Source: Typhlomys cinereus
Lineage: Eukaryota; Chordata; Mammalia; Rodentia; Platacanthomyidae
DNA: 64,000 nucleotides
NCBI GenBank assembly: GCA_023101885.1
Contig: JALPQD010000206.1
Location: 2,334,607 to 2,398,606 of the forward strand
Direction of reading: 5' to 3'
Positions within the stretch are counted from its first letter, which is position 1; every line of letters starts with the position of its first letter. Shown piece after piece: positions 47,025-58,397 of the stretch. A model generated the notes under the pieces. That model was not told the DNA's origin. It did not search any database and saw nothing but the letters and a program-made list of their open reading frames with translations. A program made the position numbers and the translations under genes.

Positions 47025-49703
47025 CTCAAATATTGTTTGGAATAATAGTGAAAAATAGTGAGTTATATATTCTTCATTGATAGACAGAGGAAATATATTT
47101 TGACTTCAATAAAATAATTTAATATTAACAATAATAATAAATTAATTACAGTTTAAAGTTTATTCTTTATTTTGGAATGTCGTATTTTCAGCTAAAGGAT
47201 AATTATGCCCCTATTTGACACTTACTTTCAGTTGAGAGGAAACTCTTGGTTTCCTAGAGATTATACGTTTAAACTAATAAGAGACCTGCAATAAATCATG
47301 ACATACTGGTATCTTCATTCACTATTGGACGATAACATTTTTAATATACGACTATGAGTGTGTATTCCTGAGAAATCTGGGATATCTTATATACTTCATA
47401 TATCTATGTATATACATGTGTGTGTATGTGTGTGTGTATGTATGTGTGTGTATTCTCTGAAATCAGTTCTAATCCAGCATATACCAATAGTTACTGTCAA
47501 CCATCATGTCTCTGGAGTGTCACTGTTATTTAAAGTGAAATTTCTATTACTCCACCTCAGGTACTACCAAATTACAAAAATGATGATTATAGGCACATAT
47601 AAAATACTTTGCTTTAAAATTCTGTTAAAATATTTGCCAAAAATAAGTGACCAATAGGGAACTTTGTAGGAAGGTCGAACAATGAAGAAGAAAATTTAAA
47701 CAGTAAAAATTGAAAAGGAGCACTGACCACAAGAGATAATATTCATTTCCTAAAGTGAACATGAGATAATGATCCATGTAGCTCATGAAAAAAGTATTTT
47801 AAAAATTTCACATCCCAAGATCTCTCCAAAAATAGTTTGAAATGTTTATTTTCCAGTTTTTAGAATTTTGACTCTATTATTTAGAAAATAGGGAAGCACT
47901 GGAAGTTCATCATGTGTAATTGATTCTATACCTGTAATATGGAAATTACCACACCGAGTGAATATTTGTTGAATAATAATACTGTTGTAACTTAGGGTCT
48001 CTAGATTATTAAATTGCTCTTAAAATTTATATATTGCATTGAAGTAATGCAGAATAAGCAGCTACTATGAAATAATCAGTAAATCGAAATGAATAAAATA
48101 TTTTTAATCAGTAGAAACAGATTTATGTTTAATGTGCTGTTCATATTAAATTTAGCAATGAGGTTTTGTCTTATTTAATTAGATTCAATTTTCTTCAAAA
48201 TACATTTTATCACTAACCTCATTTCAAGCATTCAATAGACACACTAAATGTCAATGAGGTGAAGTGTGTTATAAACTTGTCACGTTACAAACTTGTTTTT
48301 TGGCCCTAATCTGTAGCACATCTGACAAATTCGTAAGAATATTACTGACTGACACTTAGCTATTATTAAGCTATTACAAGATAATGGCATATACTTACAG
48401 GGATCTTGTTCTCTAGTTGGGAAGGTAGTGATCTCCTCTTTTTTCCTGGCCGTGGTGGCTTGGGAAATACCAGGGCAAAGTGTTGTTGATTCCATGATTT
48501 TTTGCTTAATTCACTGACTAAGAAGAAAGATAGACCATACTTGAAATGAGTAGTTAGACTACCATATGTCTGATACACAACTACAAATGAATTCATAAAT
48601 GATCAAAACCATTGGCTTCATTAATTTGGTAAAACATGACATTGTTTTTGATCAACATGAAGAAATACTATTCTACTCAGGTTGGAAATAATTAGATATT
48701 TCTAGTTGGAAATAACTAGATATCTAGATAGCTAGACAAACTATTCACCATAGAATCAATATATTCTGCATTATTTCTGATATTTATATTTGTTCTCTCT
48801 TTCCACTTATTTTCTTGAGAACAGAGGGATGATGTCTTAAATATTGTCTGTAGACACCACCCAGAATGAAATATTTGATAGATATGTGATGAATTAAGTA
48901 CTAAGTCTTAAGATCTCATCCAGTAATATTCAGCTTCATAGCTACTAGAGTAGATACAAGGATCACCCTAAAATTGGAGATACTCAATAAATAAGATGCA
49001 TAAGTACACCTCAGAATGTGGTTAAAAGAGTAAGGTTAGCAGAAACTATATCAGAACTAAGGATCTATTTCAGTTTCAAGTGAGGTCATTTATAGATCTC
49101 ATCTCCATATTTTAATATTTAAAGAATTTTATTATGCTTAAAATACTTCCTATAAATTTTGAAAATCCATCTTGATATTAGGATCAGTGGGACAAATGTT
49201 CAGAACAAGCAGCTATTTCATTCAACATATGAGGGAAACTGCTTTATATGCAAATTCAATAGACATTAGATATATCTGTCTTGACTAACATTGATTTTGA
49301 GGGTTAGTCATATCCTATAATCAATCCAGAATGTATTGAGATGCGTATTAGAAGATATTTTTAAAATTCAACATTGTATTTCAAATATAAAAAAAGATTT
49401 TATGATGTTTTACATGAAATTAGAACTGCAAATTTAAAGTTATAATGCATATATGTACAAATGGTGTTCACTATGGCTATAAAAAATGTACCTTCAAGAG
49501 CTAATATGCATTAATAATTATAGCTCATAATAGTGTTTCTTTCTCATAATAGTATTTCTCATAATAGTATTTCCTTTCTTATTTTGAATCTAAGATTTAT
49601 TATCTTATTTCTTAGTCATCAATCATAAATATTTTTAAAATGATTATTGAACTCTCTCTTACCTGGAATATAATTATCATATGTCCCAAAGTTCACTTTT
49701 TGG
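45798..49703 (-). CDS. CYLC2: Cylicin-2 gene, three coding exons with introns
   Basis: Join on the minus strand: 49703..49663, 48517..48399, 47024..45798. The exons fit in phase (41 nt = 1+39+1; 119 nt = 2+117; 1,227 nt = 408 codons plus stop). All internal junctions are canonical: acceptors AG at 49705-49704, 48519-48518 and 47026-47025; donors GT at 49662-49661 and 48398-48397. The product begins with residues matching the cylicin N-terminal domain ([13 protein letters not shown], then [15 protein letters not shown], then [17 protein letters not shown]). It then becomes a Lys/Glu/Ser-rich tail of 27-residue repeats ending GKKDAKK. From family knowledge, cylicin-2 is a basic testis-specific protein of the sperm-head calyx (perinuclear theca), made in spermatids and needed for normal male fertility in mice. 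The N-terminal residues fit CYLC2 better than X-linked CYLC1. No frameshift or stop interrupts the three exons, so the gene looks functional. The extreme N-terminus (about five codons) lies in a separate exon. Confidence 0.88.
45965..46775 (-). repeat. 81-bp coding tandem array in CYLC2
   Basis: The landmark 'cagattc' (plus strand) recurs at 46127, 46208, 46289, 46370, 46451, 46532, 46613 and 46694, exactly 81 bp apart, with a variant unit at 46046 and a fading one near 45965. Each unit encodes 27 residues of the type [19 protein letters not shown] plus GSKEKL. Units between 46290 and 46560 are almost identical, while the edge units diverge. This pattern suggests expansion and homogenisation in the middle of the array. 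Confidence 0.93.
47025..48398 (-). other. CYLC2 intron
   Basis: AT-rich intron with GT at 48398-48397 and AG at 47026-47025. It contains a short (TG)n tract at about 47417-47453. No recognisable repeat or gene was seen in the rest. Confidence 0.8.
48399..48517 (-). CDS. CYLC2: CYLC2 coding exon (cylicin N-terminal domain)
   Basis: This 119-nt exon starts after the acceptor TTTCTTCTTAG and ends at donor CCT|GTAAGT. It encodes 39 full codons, starting [19 protein letters not shown] and ending SQLENKIP. This is a near-exact match to the conserved cylicin-2 N-terminal block. The first two bases (TC) complete a Val codon with the G from the upstream exon. Translation continues open past both splice sites, so the true ends come from the splice consensus and from phase agreement with both neighbours. 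Confidence 0.9.
48518..49662 (-). other. CYLC2 intron
   Basis: AT-rich intron between the 41-nt and 119-nt exons. It holds a 24-bp imperfect tandem repeat near 48681-48725 (ttggaaataa-tagatat units) and three copies of a 'ctcataatagtatttct'-like unit at about 49525-49575. No other feature was recognised. Confidence 0.75.
49663..49703 (-). CDS. CYLC2: CYLC2 small upstream coding exon
   Basis: A 41-nt exon lies between acceptor TTATTTTCTTAG and donor CCAG|GTAAGAG. Read with one base borrowed from upstream, it gives 13 codons, [13 protein letters not shown], then a G that joins TC of the next exon to make Val. This matches the known start of cylicin-2 (…FQRVNFGPYDNYIPVSEL in human, recalled). 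It is too short for routine ORF calling and was found by homology and splice-phase reasoning. The upstream boundary is phase 2, so a further exon carrying the initiator Met is required. Confidence 0.85.
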
Positions 49704-50131
49704 CTAAGAAAATAATGTGATATTTTAGTTATTGCACATAAAATCAGTATATTTAGTAACATTATTGTACATAAGCAATTTCCATCAAAAATTAAATAAA
49801 CATCCCTAATTCACATATTTCCATTATTATGTAAGACAATTATTGATAGAATACAAGAGGCAAGTAAACTGGTCAAATTTCAAGTGAACTAAGCTGCAAT
49901 ATACTAGGGTCCACAAACATTTATGTAAAATATACATATGCATTGTAATATCTGAAATGCATTCAAAGTTAAAATTAATTTATAGAACCATGATCAAATA
50001 ATTTTTGTTCATCAAATTACAAATTTTCTTGTAATTGATTTTGACCTAAGATATCACTTCTAACCTTCTTTTTGTGTTAAAGCTAATCCTCAGATAATCT
50101 TAGAACTTTACCAAATCCAAGTTAAAAAATG

Positions 50132-50167
<36 letters not shown>

Positions 50168-50598
50168 ATGTGTGTGTGTTTGCATGTGTATGTTTTAGGC
50201 TTGTACTTTTTGTCAGTGGGCCCTGAAAATATTGTGGCATCTTATTAGTTTTATTTCTAGGACAATTTGATAAATTATGTTGAAAACAATTTCCCATTGA
50301 TAAGTTTATGCCTTCTATGACATTATATCAAAATATATATTCTCATAAACATACATTTTATAATCTAGCTTTAGCCACTAATATATCACACACTTGCTAC
50401 AGTTAGTGTCCAGGCAAATGATAATGCATTCAGTCTATGTTAAACTTAGTTTAAGTTTGATATGGTGTTAGAATGGAATCTTGTGAGTTTTTCATTTGTT
50501 CTTAATAGAGTTCAACAGTAAGATGTGTCTATGAGCCATTCTCTTCTATTGCTCCTTCTTATTAGGCCACATTAGATCCTAAGTGAATTGAGGCTTAC
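49704..50598 (-). other. Putative CYLC2 first intron
   Basis: AT-rich stretch containing a (TG)n microsatellite at about 50133-50190. It is an intron only if the candidate exon at 50599-50612 is real. Confidence 0.4.
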
Positions 50599-50612
50599 AT
50601 ACATAAAGACAT
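50599..50612 (-). CDS. CYLC2: Candidate CYLC2 first coding exon (initiator Met)
   Basis: On the minus strand, ATGTCTTTATGTAT is followed directly by a strong donor, GTAAGC. Spliced to the exon at 49703 it gives M-S-L-C-I-Q-K-V, in the right phase, and a total coding length of 1,401 nt (466 residues). Human cylicin-2 starts MSLPRFQRV from memory, so this candidate is one residue shorter and differs at P-R-F. The initiation context is weak and no promoter was recognised upstream. The true first exon may instead lie beyond the L1 or outside the window. Confidence 0.35.
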
Positions 50613-50774
50613 AGTTTCTTACTATTTTCACTATTTTTAATACATAAAATTAAAAATTTTATAAAATGAGAAGTATCAAAACTTATGAAATCATATTGCA
50701 TGACCATAAAAGAGAATCTGTAGTATTTACATCATGTTACTGTAAAAAAATGTATAAAATCATCATTTTGAATG

Positions 50775-50995
50775 TTTCAGTGTAATCTGATATTCAAGAT
50801 TTATTTATTTATTTATTTATTATCTAGACCGATACCCAGAAAGCCCCAAATATCATCATCTCTGTTCTCCAATCACTGAGGTTTCAAGCCCACAAGGAAC
50901 CACATAGTATTTGTTACATGGGAAAGTAACTCAGGTCCACAGTCTTGTGCATCAAGGACTCTCAGCTACTTGTCCACATCTCCAGCCTCATTTTA
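50775..50995 (-). mobile_element. tRNA-derived SINE, reversed
   Basis: (TTTA)n at 50800-50822, then 'taactcaggtccacagtctt' and 'ccacatctccagcctca', the reversed tRNA-like head. Confidence 0.55.
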
Positions 50996-51149
50996 TGTTT
51001 AAGTTATTATGAAATGAATATTTTATTTCTTTTTCAGTACATCTGTTGTATATACAAAACCTAATGATTTTTTATGGGTAAATTTTATCCTACTACTTTC
51101 TCAAAAATGTTTCCTTAAGAAGAGGTTGTTTTTTTGTAGATTATTCTGG

Positions 51150-51290
51150 TTTGTTAAAGATAAGATGTCAGAGCACAATATTGGGGAGTCAGGTTTCCCC
51201 TTCTACCATATGTGAATTGATTATTGAATTTAGGTTGCTAGCCTTGAGCAGCAAGTGCCTTTACCTGTTGAATCATATCTCTGGCTCTCA
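51150..51290 (-). mobile_element. B2/B3-like SINE fragment, reversed
   Basis: 'cttctaccatatgtgaattg', 'gcagcaagtgcctttacctg' and 'aatcatatctctggctc' match the reversed head of rodent B2/B3 SINEs. Confidence 0.6.
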
Positions 51291-54200
51291 ATTTAGATTT
51301 CAATTTTAAATGCTGTAAGTTTTTGCACATTTAGTATAACATTGACAGCAGGTTGGCCATATCTAAGCTTTAATATATTCAGGCAGCTCTTTCCTGTTCT
51401 TAGTTTAAAACAATATTCTAATGAAAGAAAGAAAAATCATACATATAAAAGTATATACTGTATTATTTTATTATATGCTTCTCAAAAATAATCAAAGTCC
51501 TCCTGTCTAGGACCCAGACTCCTTGATCCTCAGGTAAGGCCTCTAGACCATGCCCCAGGACCCAGGACACCTGCTCCTCCCACTAGCATCCAGAGTGGCA
51601 GGCAGTCTACTCTGGCACAGAGGGAGGACCCTAGGCCATGCCCCAGGTGATCTGCAAGCCACAATAGACAAGCTCTCTTCCTGTGCCTCACCTGGACCAG
51701 CGCAGACTTTCTGCTCCTCAGAATTCAACAGAGTCCAGAGAAAACCCAAACAACACTCTAGGGGACAAACACCATACATATGAAGTCTTCTAAAATCATA
51801 CCATCACATGGGAGAAAATCTTCACTTATCCAAAGATAAGTAAACCCTTTTTACCATCTTGTTCCTTTCAATTATTAGCCACTGTAGTTTAACATTTCCA
51901 TATAGCCACCTCAAAATGCATACAACTTCAGGGACTATACAAATCACCCTCACATATCATCAAGGAAGTAAACCAAAAAAGTGCACTACCGTACTAATCT
52001 TCACTCCCTGTCTACTAAACCCGACTTAATTGATATACAAACAATCTAATAGCCTCATCTAGGAAATACACCAACACCAGGCAAGCACATACAACTCCAA
52101 GGCAAACACTAGTAATAAATGCTGAAGTGTAGTAATACCATCTAATTCTGTTCAGTCAAAAACACACAGAAACAAAAAGGTCTTAAGAGTTAAAAAAAAA
52201 AAAAAAAAAAAAAAAACAATGCCCAGGTCACACAGCAAATCCATGAGAAACAAAAACCAAGACAACAAATCTCCCACCAAAAGAATTAACACTATAATGA
52301 CAGATTCCAACCAGAACAAACTCACAGAAAATAGCCAAGAAAGCCAGGGCCAAGATAATGGTTTTCAAAGTCTATCTTTACCATAATCAATACTATGAAA
52401 GAGGAAATCCAGGAGGAGTTAAATAATTGCATTAACCACTTTGAACAGGAACACAACAGGCACTTGGAAGAGATTACAAAAACAGTTGAAGAAACAAAAA
52501 TAGGCATAAAACAGTTCAAACAATCTCAAGGAGAATTTAAAAATTAAACTAAAAGATAAGTTATCTTTAACACAGAACTCAACAGAGAGTCTTATCAGCA
52601 GAACTAATGAAGCAGAAAAGAATATCAGATCTTGAAGATTAAGTGGAAGAACTAATCAGTTCAATGGAAGAGTTTGTTAAAGCTAAATAGGCACTTGAGA
52701 GGAATATTCAAGAGTTATGGGACACCTTAAAGAAGCCTAACATGCACTTCATGAAATACCAGAGCAAGAATCACAAAATACCACATCTGAGAAAATTTTT
52801 CAAATTAACATAAAGGAAAACTTTCCTCATCTAAATAAAGAGAGGCCCATCCAAATATAAGAGACATTCCACATCCCAAACTGACATGACCAAAATAGAA
52901 AATCGCCATGGCAAATAATAGTCAAAACACTCCACATATGAGACAAAGAAAAGGTGCTGAGAGCTTCAAGGGAAAAAAAAGTCACTTTTAAACCTATTAA
53001 AATAACATGATTTTTCAATGGAAACAGTAAAAGCAAGAAGAGCTTGGAGAGATGTATTTCAAGTTTTGAATGAACAAAAAAAGGTCAATCCAGGCTGATA
53101 TACCCAGCAAAAATATCAGTCATGATCAAGGGTGAAAGAAAAACTTTCCAACATAAAGACAACTTGAAGGTTTACATATCTACCAAACCAGGCCTTCAAA
53201 AAATGCTAGAAATGATACTCAAGCCTGAAGAAAAGAACAAGCATATCCAGAAGGACAGAAGGGAAGTATTTTACCACCAAAACCTACAAGCCAAATAATA
53301 TACTTATGAAAGCTTCAGGAAAGTGTCAGGAATTAAAAGTAATTTCTCCATTATAACACTAAATGTCAATGGAATTAACTCACCAATCAAAAGACACAGA
53401 TTATAAACATGTATTAGAAATCACAACCCATCCATCTGCTGCCTTCAGGAGACAAATCTCACCACAAAAGGTAGGCACATTCTAAAAGTAAAAAGCTGGT
53501 CCAAAATTCCACAAGCTAATGGTCCTAGGAAACAAGCAGGATAGCAATTATTCTATCTGACAAAGTGGAGTTCAATCCGAAGAAAATAAGAAAAGATACA
53601 AAAGGAAACTTAGGAAGACTTCACAATATTGACATATACACAATTAATATGGGCTCCTCAATATTCGTTAAGCAAATGCTACAAAGTCTAAAGCAGGAAA
53701 TCAATTCCAAAATGATAATACTAAGGGATTTCAATACTGCCCTCTAAACCTGGGATAGATGGTGGGAAAGATCAACAGGCCAAAAACTTGACAGAGACAC
53801 ATTGGAACTTTATCAAACCCTTAATGAAATGGATCTTACAGATCTCTATTGAGCTTTCCATCCAAAGAATAAACATTTTTCTCAGCATCACATGGAACTT
53901 TTTCCAAAATAGACCACATGTTGGCCCACAAAACCCATCTCTACATATACAGAAAAGATGAAATTTTAACGTATTACCTATCAGACCATCATGGACTAAA
54001 GCTTGACATCTGCAACACAACAAACAAGAGAAAATACACTAATTCCTGGAAACTAAACACTATGATGTTGAATGAAAATTGAGTTCAGAAATAAATCGTA
54101 AAAAAATTCAAGATTTCCTAGAAGTGAATTATAACGAAAATACAACATATCAAAAGCTCTGAGACACGATGAAAGCCATCCTAAGAGGTAAGTTTATAGT

Positions 54201-54565
54201 GCTTAATGCCTATATCAAAAAAAGAAACATCACAAATAAATAACTTAACAATGCAACTTAAAGCTTCAGAGAAACAAGACCAATCCAATCCCAAACGTAG
54301 TTGAAGAGAGGAGATTAACAAAATCAGTGGAGAAATATCCAAAATTGAGATAAGGAAAATGATACAAAGATTCAACTAGTCAAAAGCTGGTTCTTTGAAA
54401 AAATAAGATTAATCTCTAGCTAAATTAATCAAAAGCAAGAAAATACAAATTAACAAAATTATAAATGAAAATGGAGTTATCATTATGGATATCCAAGAAA
54501 TTCAGAAAATTATAAGGTCATATTTCAAAAACTTATATTCCATGAAATTTGACAACACAAAATAA

Positions 54566-54757
54566 ATGGATGAATTCCTAAAGAAACACAACTTTTTGAA
54601 TCAGGAAGTTTTGAATTATTTAAATAGTCCTATAACATATGAGGAAATCTTTGAAGTAATCTCAAATCTTCCCACCAAAAAATGTCCTGGACCAGATGGA
54701 TTCAGCACAGAATTCTACCACACATTTAAGGAACAACTAACACCAATACTCTTTTAA
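54566..54757 (+). pseudogene. L1 ORF2 fragment, start of reverse transcriptase
   Basis: The longest open piece of ORF2 in copy A, containing the L1-typical LNSPIT and CPGPDGFSTEFYHTF segments. Bounded by stops. Remnant of the L1 polyprotein, no function expected. Confidence 0.8.
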
Positions 54758-55058
54758 CTGTTCCATCAAAGTGCAAAGGAACACTACCAAATTCTTTGTA
54801 TGACGCTAATATCATACTAATCTCAAAACCTAATAAAGATACACTTAAAAAAGAAAAATATAGGCCAATCCCTTTTATGAACACATGAAAAGATTCTGAA
54901 CAAAATCTTAGCAAATTATATTTAAAATATATCAAAAAGATCATTCACTGTAATCAAGTAGGCTTTATCCCAGGCACACAAGGTTGGTTCAACATATGCA
55001 AATCAATAAATGTAATCCACCATATAAACCAATCCAAAGTCCAAAACCACATGATACT

Positions 55059-55395
55059 TTTTTTATTTTTTGTTATTTTTGTTATTATTTATTCAATTGT
55101 GCATTTATGCACGCGTGCGCACGCGCGCGCGTATGTGTGTGTGTGTGTGTGTGTGTGTCTGTGTGTGTGTGTGTGTGTGTGTGTAGAACCACGGACGAAT
55201 TCAGGAAACACCATGGACGCTTCCACCTCCTCCTTGTTTACTCTGCCCAGGGATTCACAGGCTCTGCCCTACCAGGACCAGAAACGCAGGCCGCCCCCGC
55301 TTCTGCCTGGCGTCTATATGTGGGGTCTAGGATCTGAATTCAGGACCTTCCGTCTGCAAGGCAGAGGCTTAACCCCTGAGCCACCTCTCCAGCCC
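55059..55395 (-). mobile_element. Young B2-superfamily SINE inside L1 copy A
   Basis: Complete minus copy; tail (TG)n 55133-55185 preceded by an alternating CG/CA stretch. Target-site duplication 'catgatact' at 55050-55058 and 55396-55404, joining interrupted L1 sequence. Confidence 0.93.
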
Positions 55396-55845
55396 CATGA
55401 TACTCTTGATAGATGAAAAAAAAAAAAAAAAAAGCTTTTGACAAGATTCAAAAGCCTTTCATGATCAAAACCCTAGAGACAGTAGGAATGGAAGGAACAT
55501 TTATCAACATAATAAAAACTATATACAACAAGCCAACAGCAAGGATTATATTAAACAGGTAAAGCCTTGAAGCATTCCCGCTTCAATCAGAAACTAGACA
55601 AGGCTGCCCACTCTCACTTGTACTTGACATCTTAGCTGGAGCCATAAGACAAGAGAGGGAGATAAAAGGGATTCAAATCTGCAAGGAAGAAGTTAAGTTA
55701 TCTCTATTTGCAGATGACATGATCAATTGTATACCTGACTAATTCTAAAAACACCACCAGGAAACTCCTGGAACTAATACAGTTCAGTGGAGTGACAGGT
55801 TACAAAATAAACATGCAAGAATTAGTGGCTTTCCTATATGCTTTT

Positions 55846-56000
55846 TCTTTTCTTTGGGATTTCCCAGGCTCTGTTCACTAGGTCCAGAAGTACAGATTGC
55901 TGCCATGTCTACATGGTCGTTTTTTTGTAGATTCTGAGATTCAAATTCAGGACTTTCTGCTTGTGAGGCAAAGTCTTAACTCCTGAACACTCATCAGTCT
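55846..56000 (-). mobile_element. Truncated old B2-superfamily SINE
   Basis: 'gggatttcccaggctctgtt', 'aattcaggactttctgcttg' and 'tgaacactcatcagtctt' are the reversed 5' half of the family, at the point where L1 copy A breaks off. Confidence 0.65.
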
Positions 56001-57370
56001 TCAAGTATGTATTTCATTTAGCATTTTACTATACTTTTGCATTATTGTAACTCCAAATACCTGTTATATATGTAAAGATCAGTAAATTTACTTGGTGTGA
56101 TACCTCCTTCTCTATGTGATTTAGTCAAATCCCACCTATTGATTATATCCTGCCCCAGGATTTTAGATTTTTTGATATTCCTTCAGCTTCTGTGAAAAAA
56201 CAGAGTGAAAACAGGGGAATATTTCCTAGTACTGAATGCTGTCTGAGTCACGCAATTATTCGTATTGGATTTTCTTATATTGTCTCTGTTGAAATAAATA
56301 CCAAAATCAATTGCCAGTGGTTACAGATTGATAATGGGTAGGGAAGGATTTATGGGTACTATATTTTTCTTTCTTAAATTTTTTTCTAACAGTTTGCCAA
56401 CATGAGTTTATTTTGAATGACTTACTCAGTGATTGTCTTGTAGTCTCTGAAAGTTATTTGTTTACTGCAGTTTGTGACAGGAAGAAGAGAGATGAGATTG
56501 AGGAGACTTGCAGACAGAGATTACTGAACATGTGAGAATGCACAGCCATCAAAAATTTTTCCTCTGCCAACAACAGTCTCTAGCCAAGTTATCTGACCTA
56601 CTATGGAGTTAGTGCAAAAAATAACCTTTCTAGTCTATGAATATTTCTAGTCATGACAAAAAGTGAGCACCTTGATGATGTAATTCAAGAGAAAACCAAG
56701 CATCAAATGAGCTAAGATTGAAAGTATAAATATGTGGACTTTAGATACCTGGATACTTACAGATATTTTTGAGATACTTCCCTATCTCTTACACTGGAAA
56801 TAAAAGGAGAATGGGGACTCACGTGGAATGAATATTAAAATGGAAACATTAGGACAGCGGAAGAAAATATCAAGACTAAAGTCTCTCAAGGTAAATCCTG
56901 AAATTCATTGTCCACCTTTTGTTTCTCATCAGGATGTCAGCTCAGCTCAAAATCATTTGGAAAATACATTTCAACTTTAAAGTTCACAGTTACACAAACA
57001 ATTTTTCACAGACTAAGCTGAATCTGTACGCACAGCCCTCCTAAATACATATTTCCCATGCTTCTGGCCTCTCCAACATCCTAGATTGTCTTCTTCAACT
57101 AATAGCTTCAACCTCTATTGAAGAAACTAGTCTCAGTCATTCTCTATGAACCCTTCAATCTTGATTCACACCCATTATTACAATTTACCTAAGTTCTGAA
57201 ATGAAGCTTAGATGTAACCTGGTCCAACACAAAACACAGTTGGATCAATTTCTGTTGAAATTGTGGTGGGCATGGAAAAGCCCATTTCCAAGCAGCCAAA
57301 AGTTTTAGAGAGCATAAGACTACTTCAACTTAGAATTTATTTCACTAAACAAGACTGGGTTTTCACAAAA
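56001..57370. other. No recognised feature
   Basis: Moderately AT-rich. No ORF, splice-supported exon or repeat family recognised. Confidence 0.45.
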
Positions 57371-57378
57371 CAAAATCT

Positions 57379-57795
57379 CTACATTGTAATATATATTTCT
57401 CCCAACTTATCAGTGTAAAGCACTAGGTAATTTTTTTCAATGATGTTCATTTCTCCAATAGCCACAACCGTTTGTCTGTTTGCCTGTTTCTCAACATAAA
57501 CTGCAAGATTGCCAACACAACTCTCCATTATCAAGTAAACCAGTCCATCCTTTTTAAATTCCATCTCAAGAAAGTATCTATTCTTTTCATCATAAGTTAG
57601 GTGTATGTCTTTTTCAGCATTACCATATTTGAAATAGCACACAAAACCTTTTTCAGTGGTTTTTACAAGTCACGGTCTTCAAACATTTACAGATTCCTCC
57701 AAAACTGTTCAAAAGCCACAAAGGCCATATAGCCAAATTTATCAGCTATATCCCACTTCTGTGATACCAAATTCTGTCTCCATTTACCTACATGA
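57379..57795 (-). pseudogene. Unrecognised decayed coding-like region
   Basis: The minus strand carries an 87-codon open frame (57642-57379, no ATG at its beginning) ending EIYITM. Just upstream in a shifted frame there are coding-like residues QKWDIADKFGYMAFVAFEQ (about 57765-57705), separated by in-frame stops and a one-base frame change. Composition is that of a globular protein, not low complexity. I do not recognise the family. It may be a processed pseudogene, a relic exon, or chance. No A-tail or target duplication was noticed. Confidence 0.35.
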
Positions 57796-57959
57796 TGATA
57801 ACAAATTCATGACAAAACAGCTAATGTGAACATGTATTTTATTCTCCATTACAGTTATAATTGTTTTCCAGTTATGCCGCGTTCCTATCCAACTAATCTG
57901 GTACAATATGTCTCAGTTTGGAAAAGATGGATTCAAAGTAACATATTTTGGGATAAGGA

Positions 57960-58395
57960 CATGGCTTTATTTTAGAGAAATAAGGAAAAATATGGGAATT
58001 GTCAGGTCTTGGTGTTTCTTCCTAGTTCAGGCCTAAAGCCTGTTCCCTGGGAAGGTCACAGTAACCCCATGGGCAAGTGCTAGGAATTTCTCAGTATGTC
58101 AAAATAAAGTCCATGGACAGGTGCTAAGCATTTTTACCTAGGTTTTGTTTGGGATAATTCAAGTTTTGCCTCTGGCAGGAAGAATTCTTCGGGGATTTAG
58201 GAGTGCCCTTTCTTAGGGATTTTTGGAACTAGCTTCCTGCTCTCTGTTCTAGAGAAGAAGCCTGCTTTTTAAGTTTCAGTCAAATACTAAATAGAAATTT
58301 CATGTCTAGTCATTTACAATAAGTAGACTTGTTAATCAGAATGTGTGCACTGATTTTAAGGAAATTAGAGAATAATTTCTAGAGTCTTAAAACAT
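57960..58395. other. Unassigned sequence upstream of ERV remnant
   Basis: GC-richer than the surroundings, with no motif recognised. It could be ERV or LTR-derived. Confidence 0.3.
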
Positions 58396-58397
58396 AG

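Larger units (their letters stand above)
51490..55845 (+). mobile_element. Decayed LINE-1 copy A (5' UTR, ORF1, partial ORF2)
   Basis: A GC-richer 5' UTR-like part (51490-51780) leads into an A-rich ORF1 region (about 52320-53290) and ORF2 from about 53320. ORF1 shows the coiled-coil and RNA-recognition segments by alignment with copy B but is broken by stops and frameshifts. ORF2 shows an endonuclease segment (LRDFNTAL near 53735; conserved Gly replaced by Arg), 'KCPGPDGF' at 54685 and the reverse-transcriptase motif FADD at 55707-55718. The element stops within reverse transcriptase near 55845. A poly-A run occurs at 52191-52216. It is a dead copy of the same subfamily as copy B. Confidence 0.85.

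Noticed and set aside
51543..51783. Overlapping ORFs on both strands as a small gene
   Set aside because: They fall in the GC-richer 5' UTR-like part of L1 copy A.
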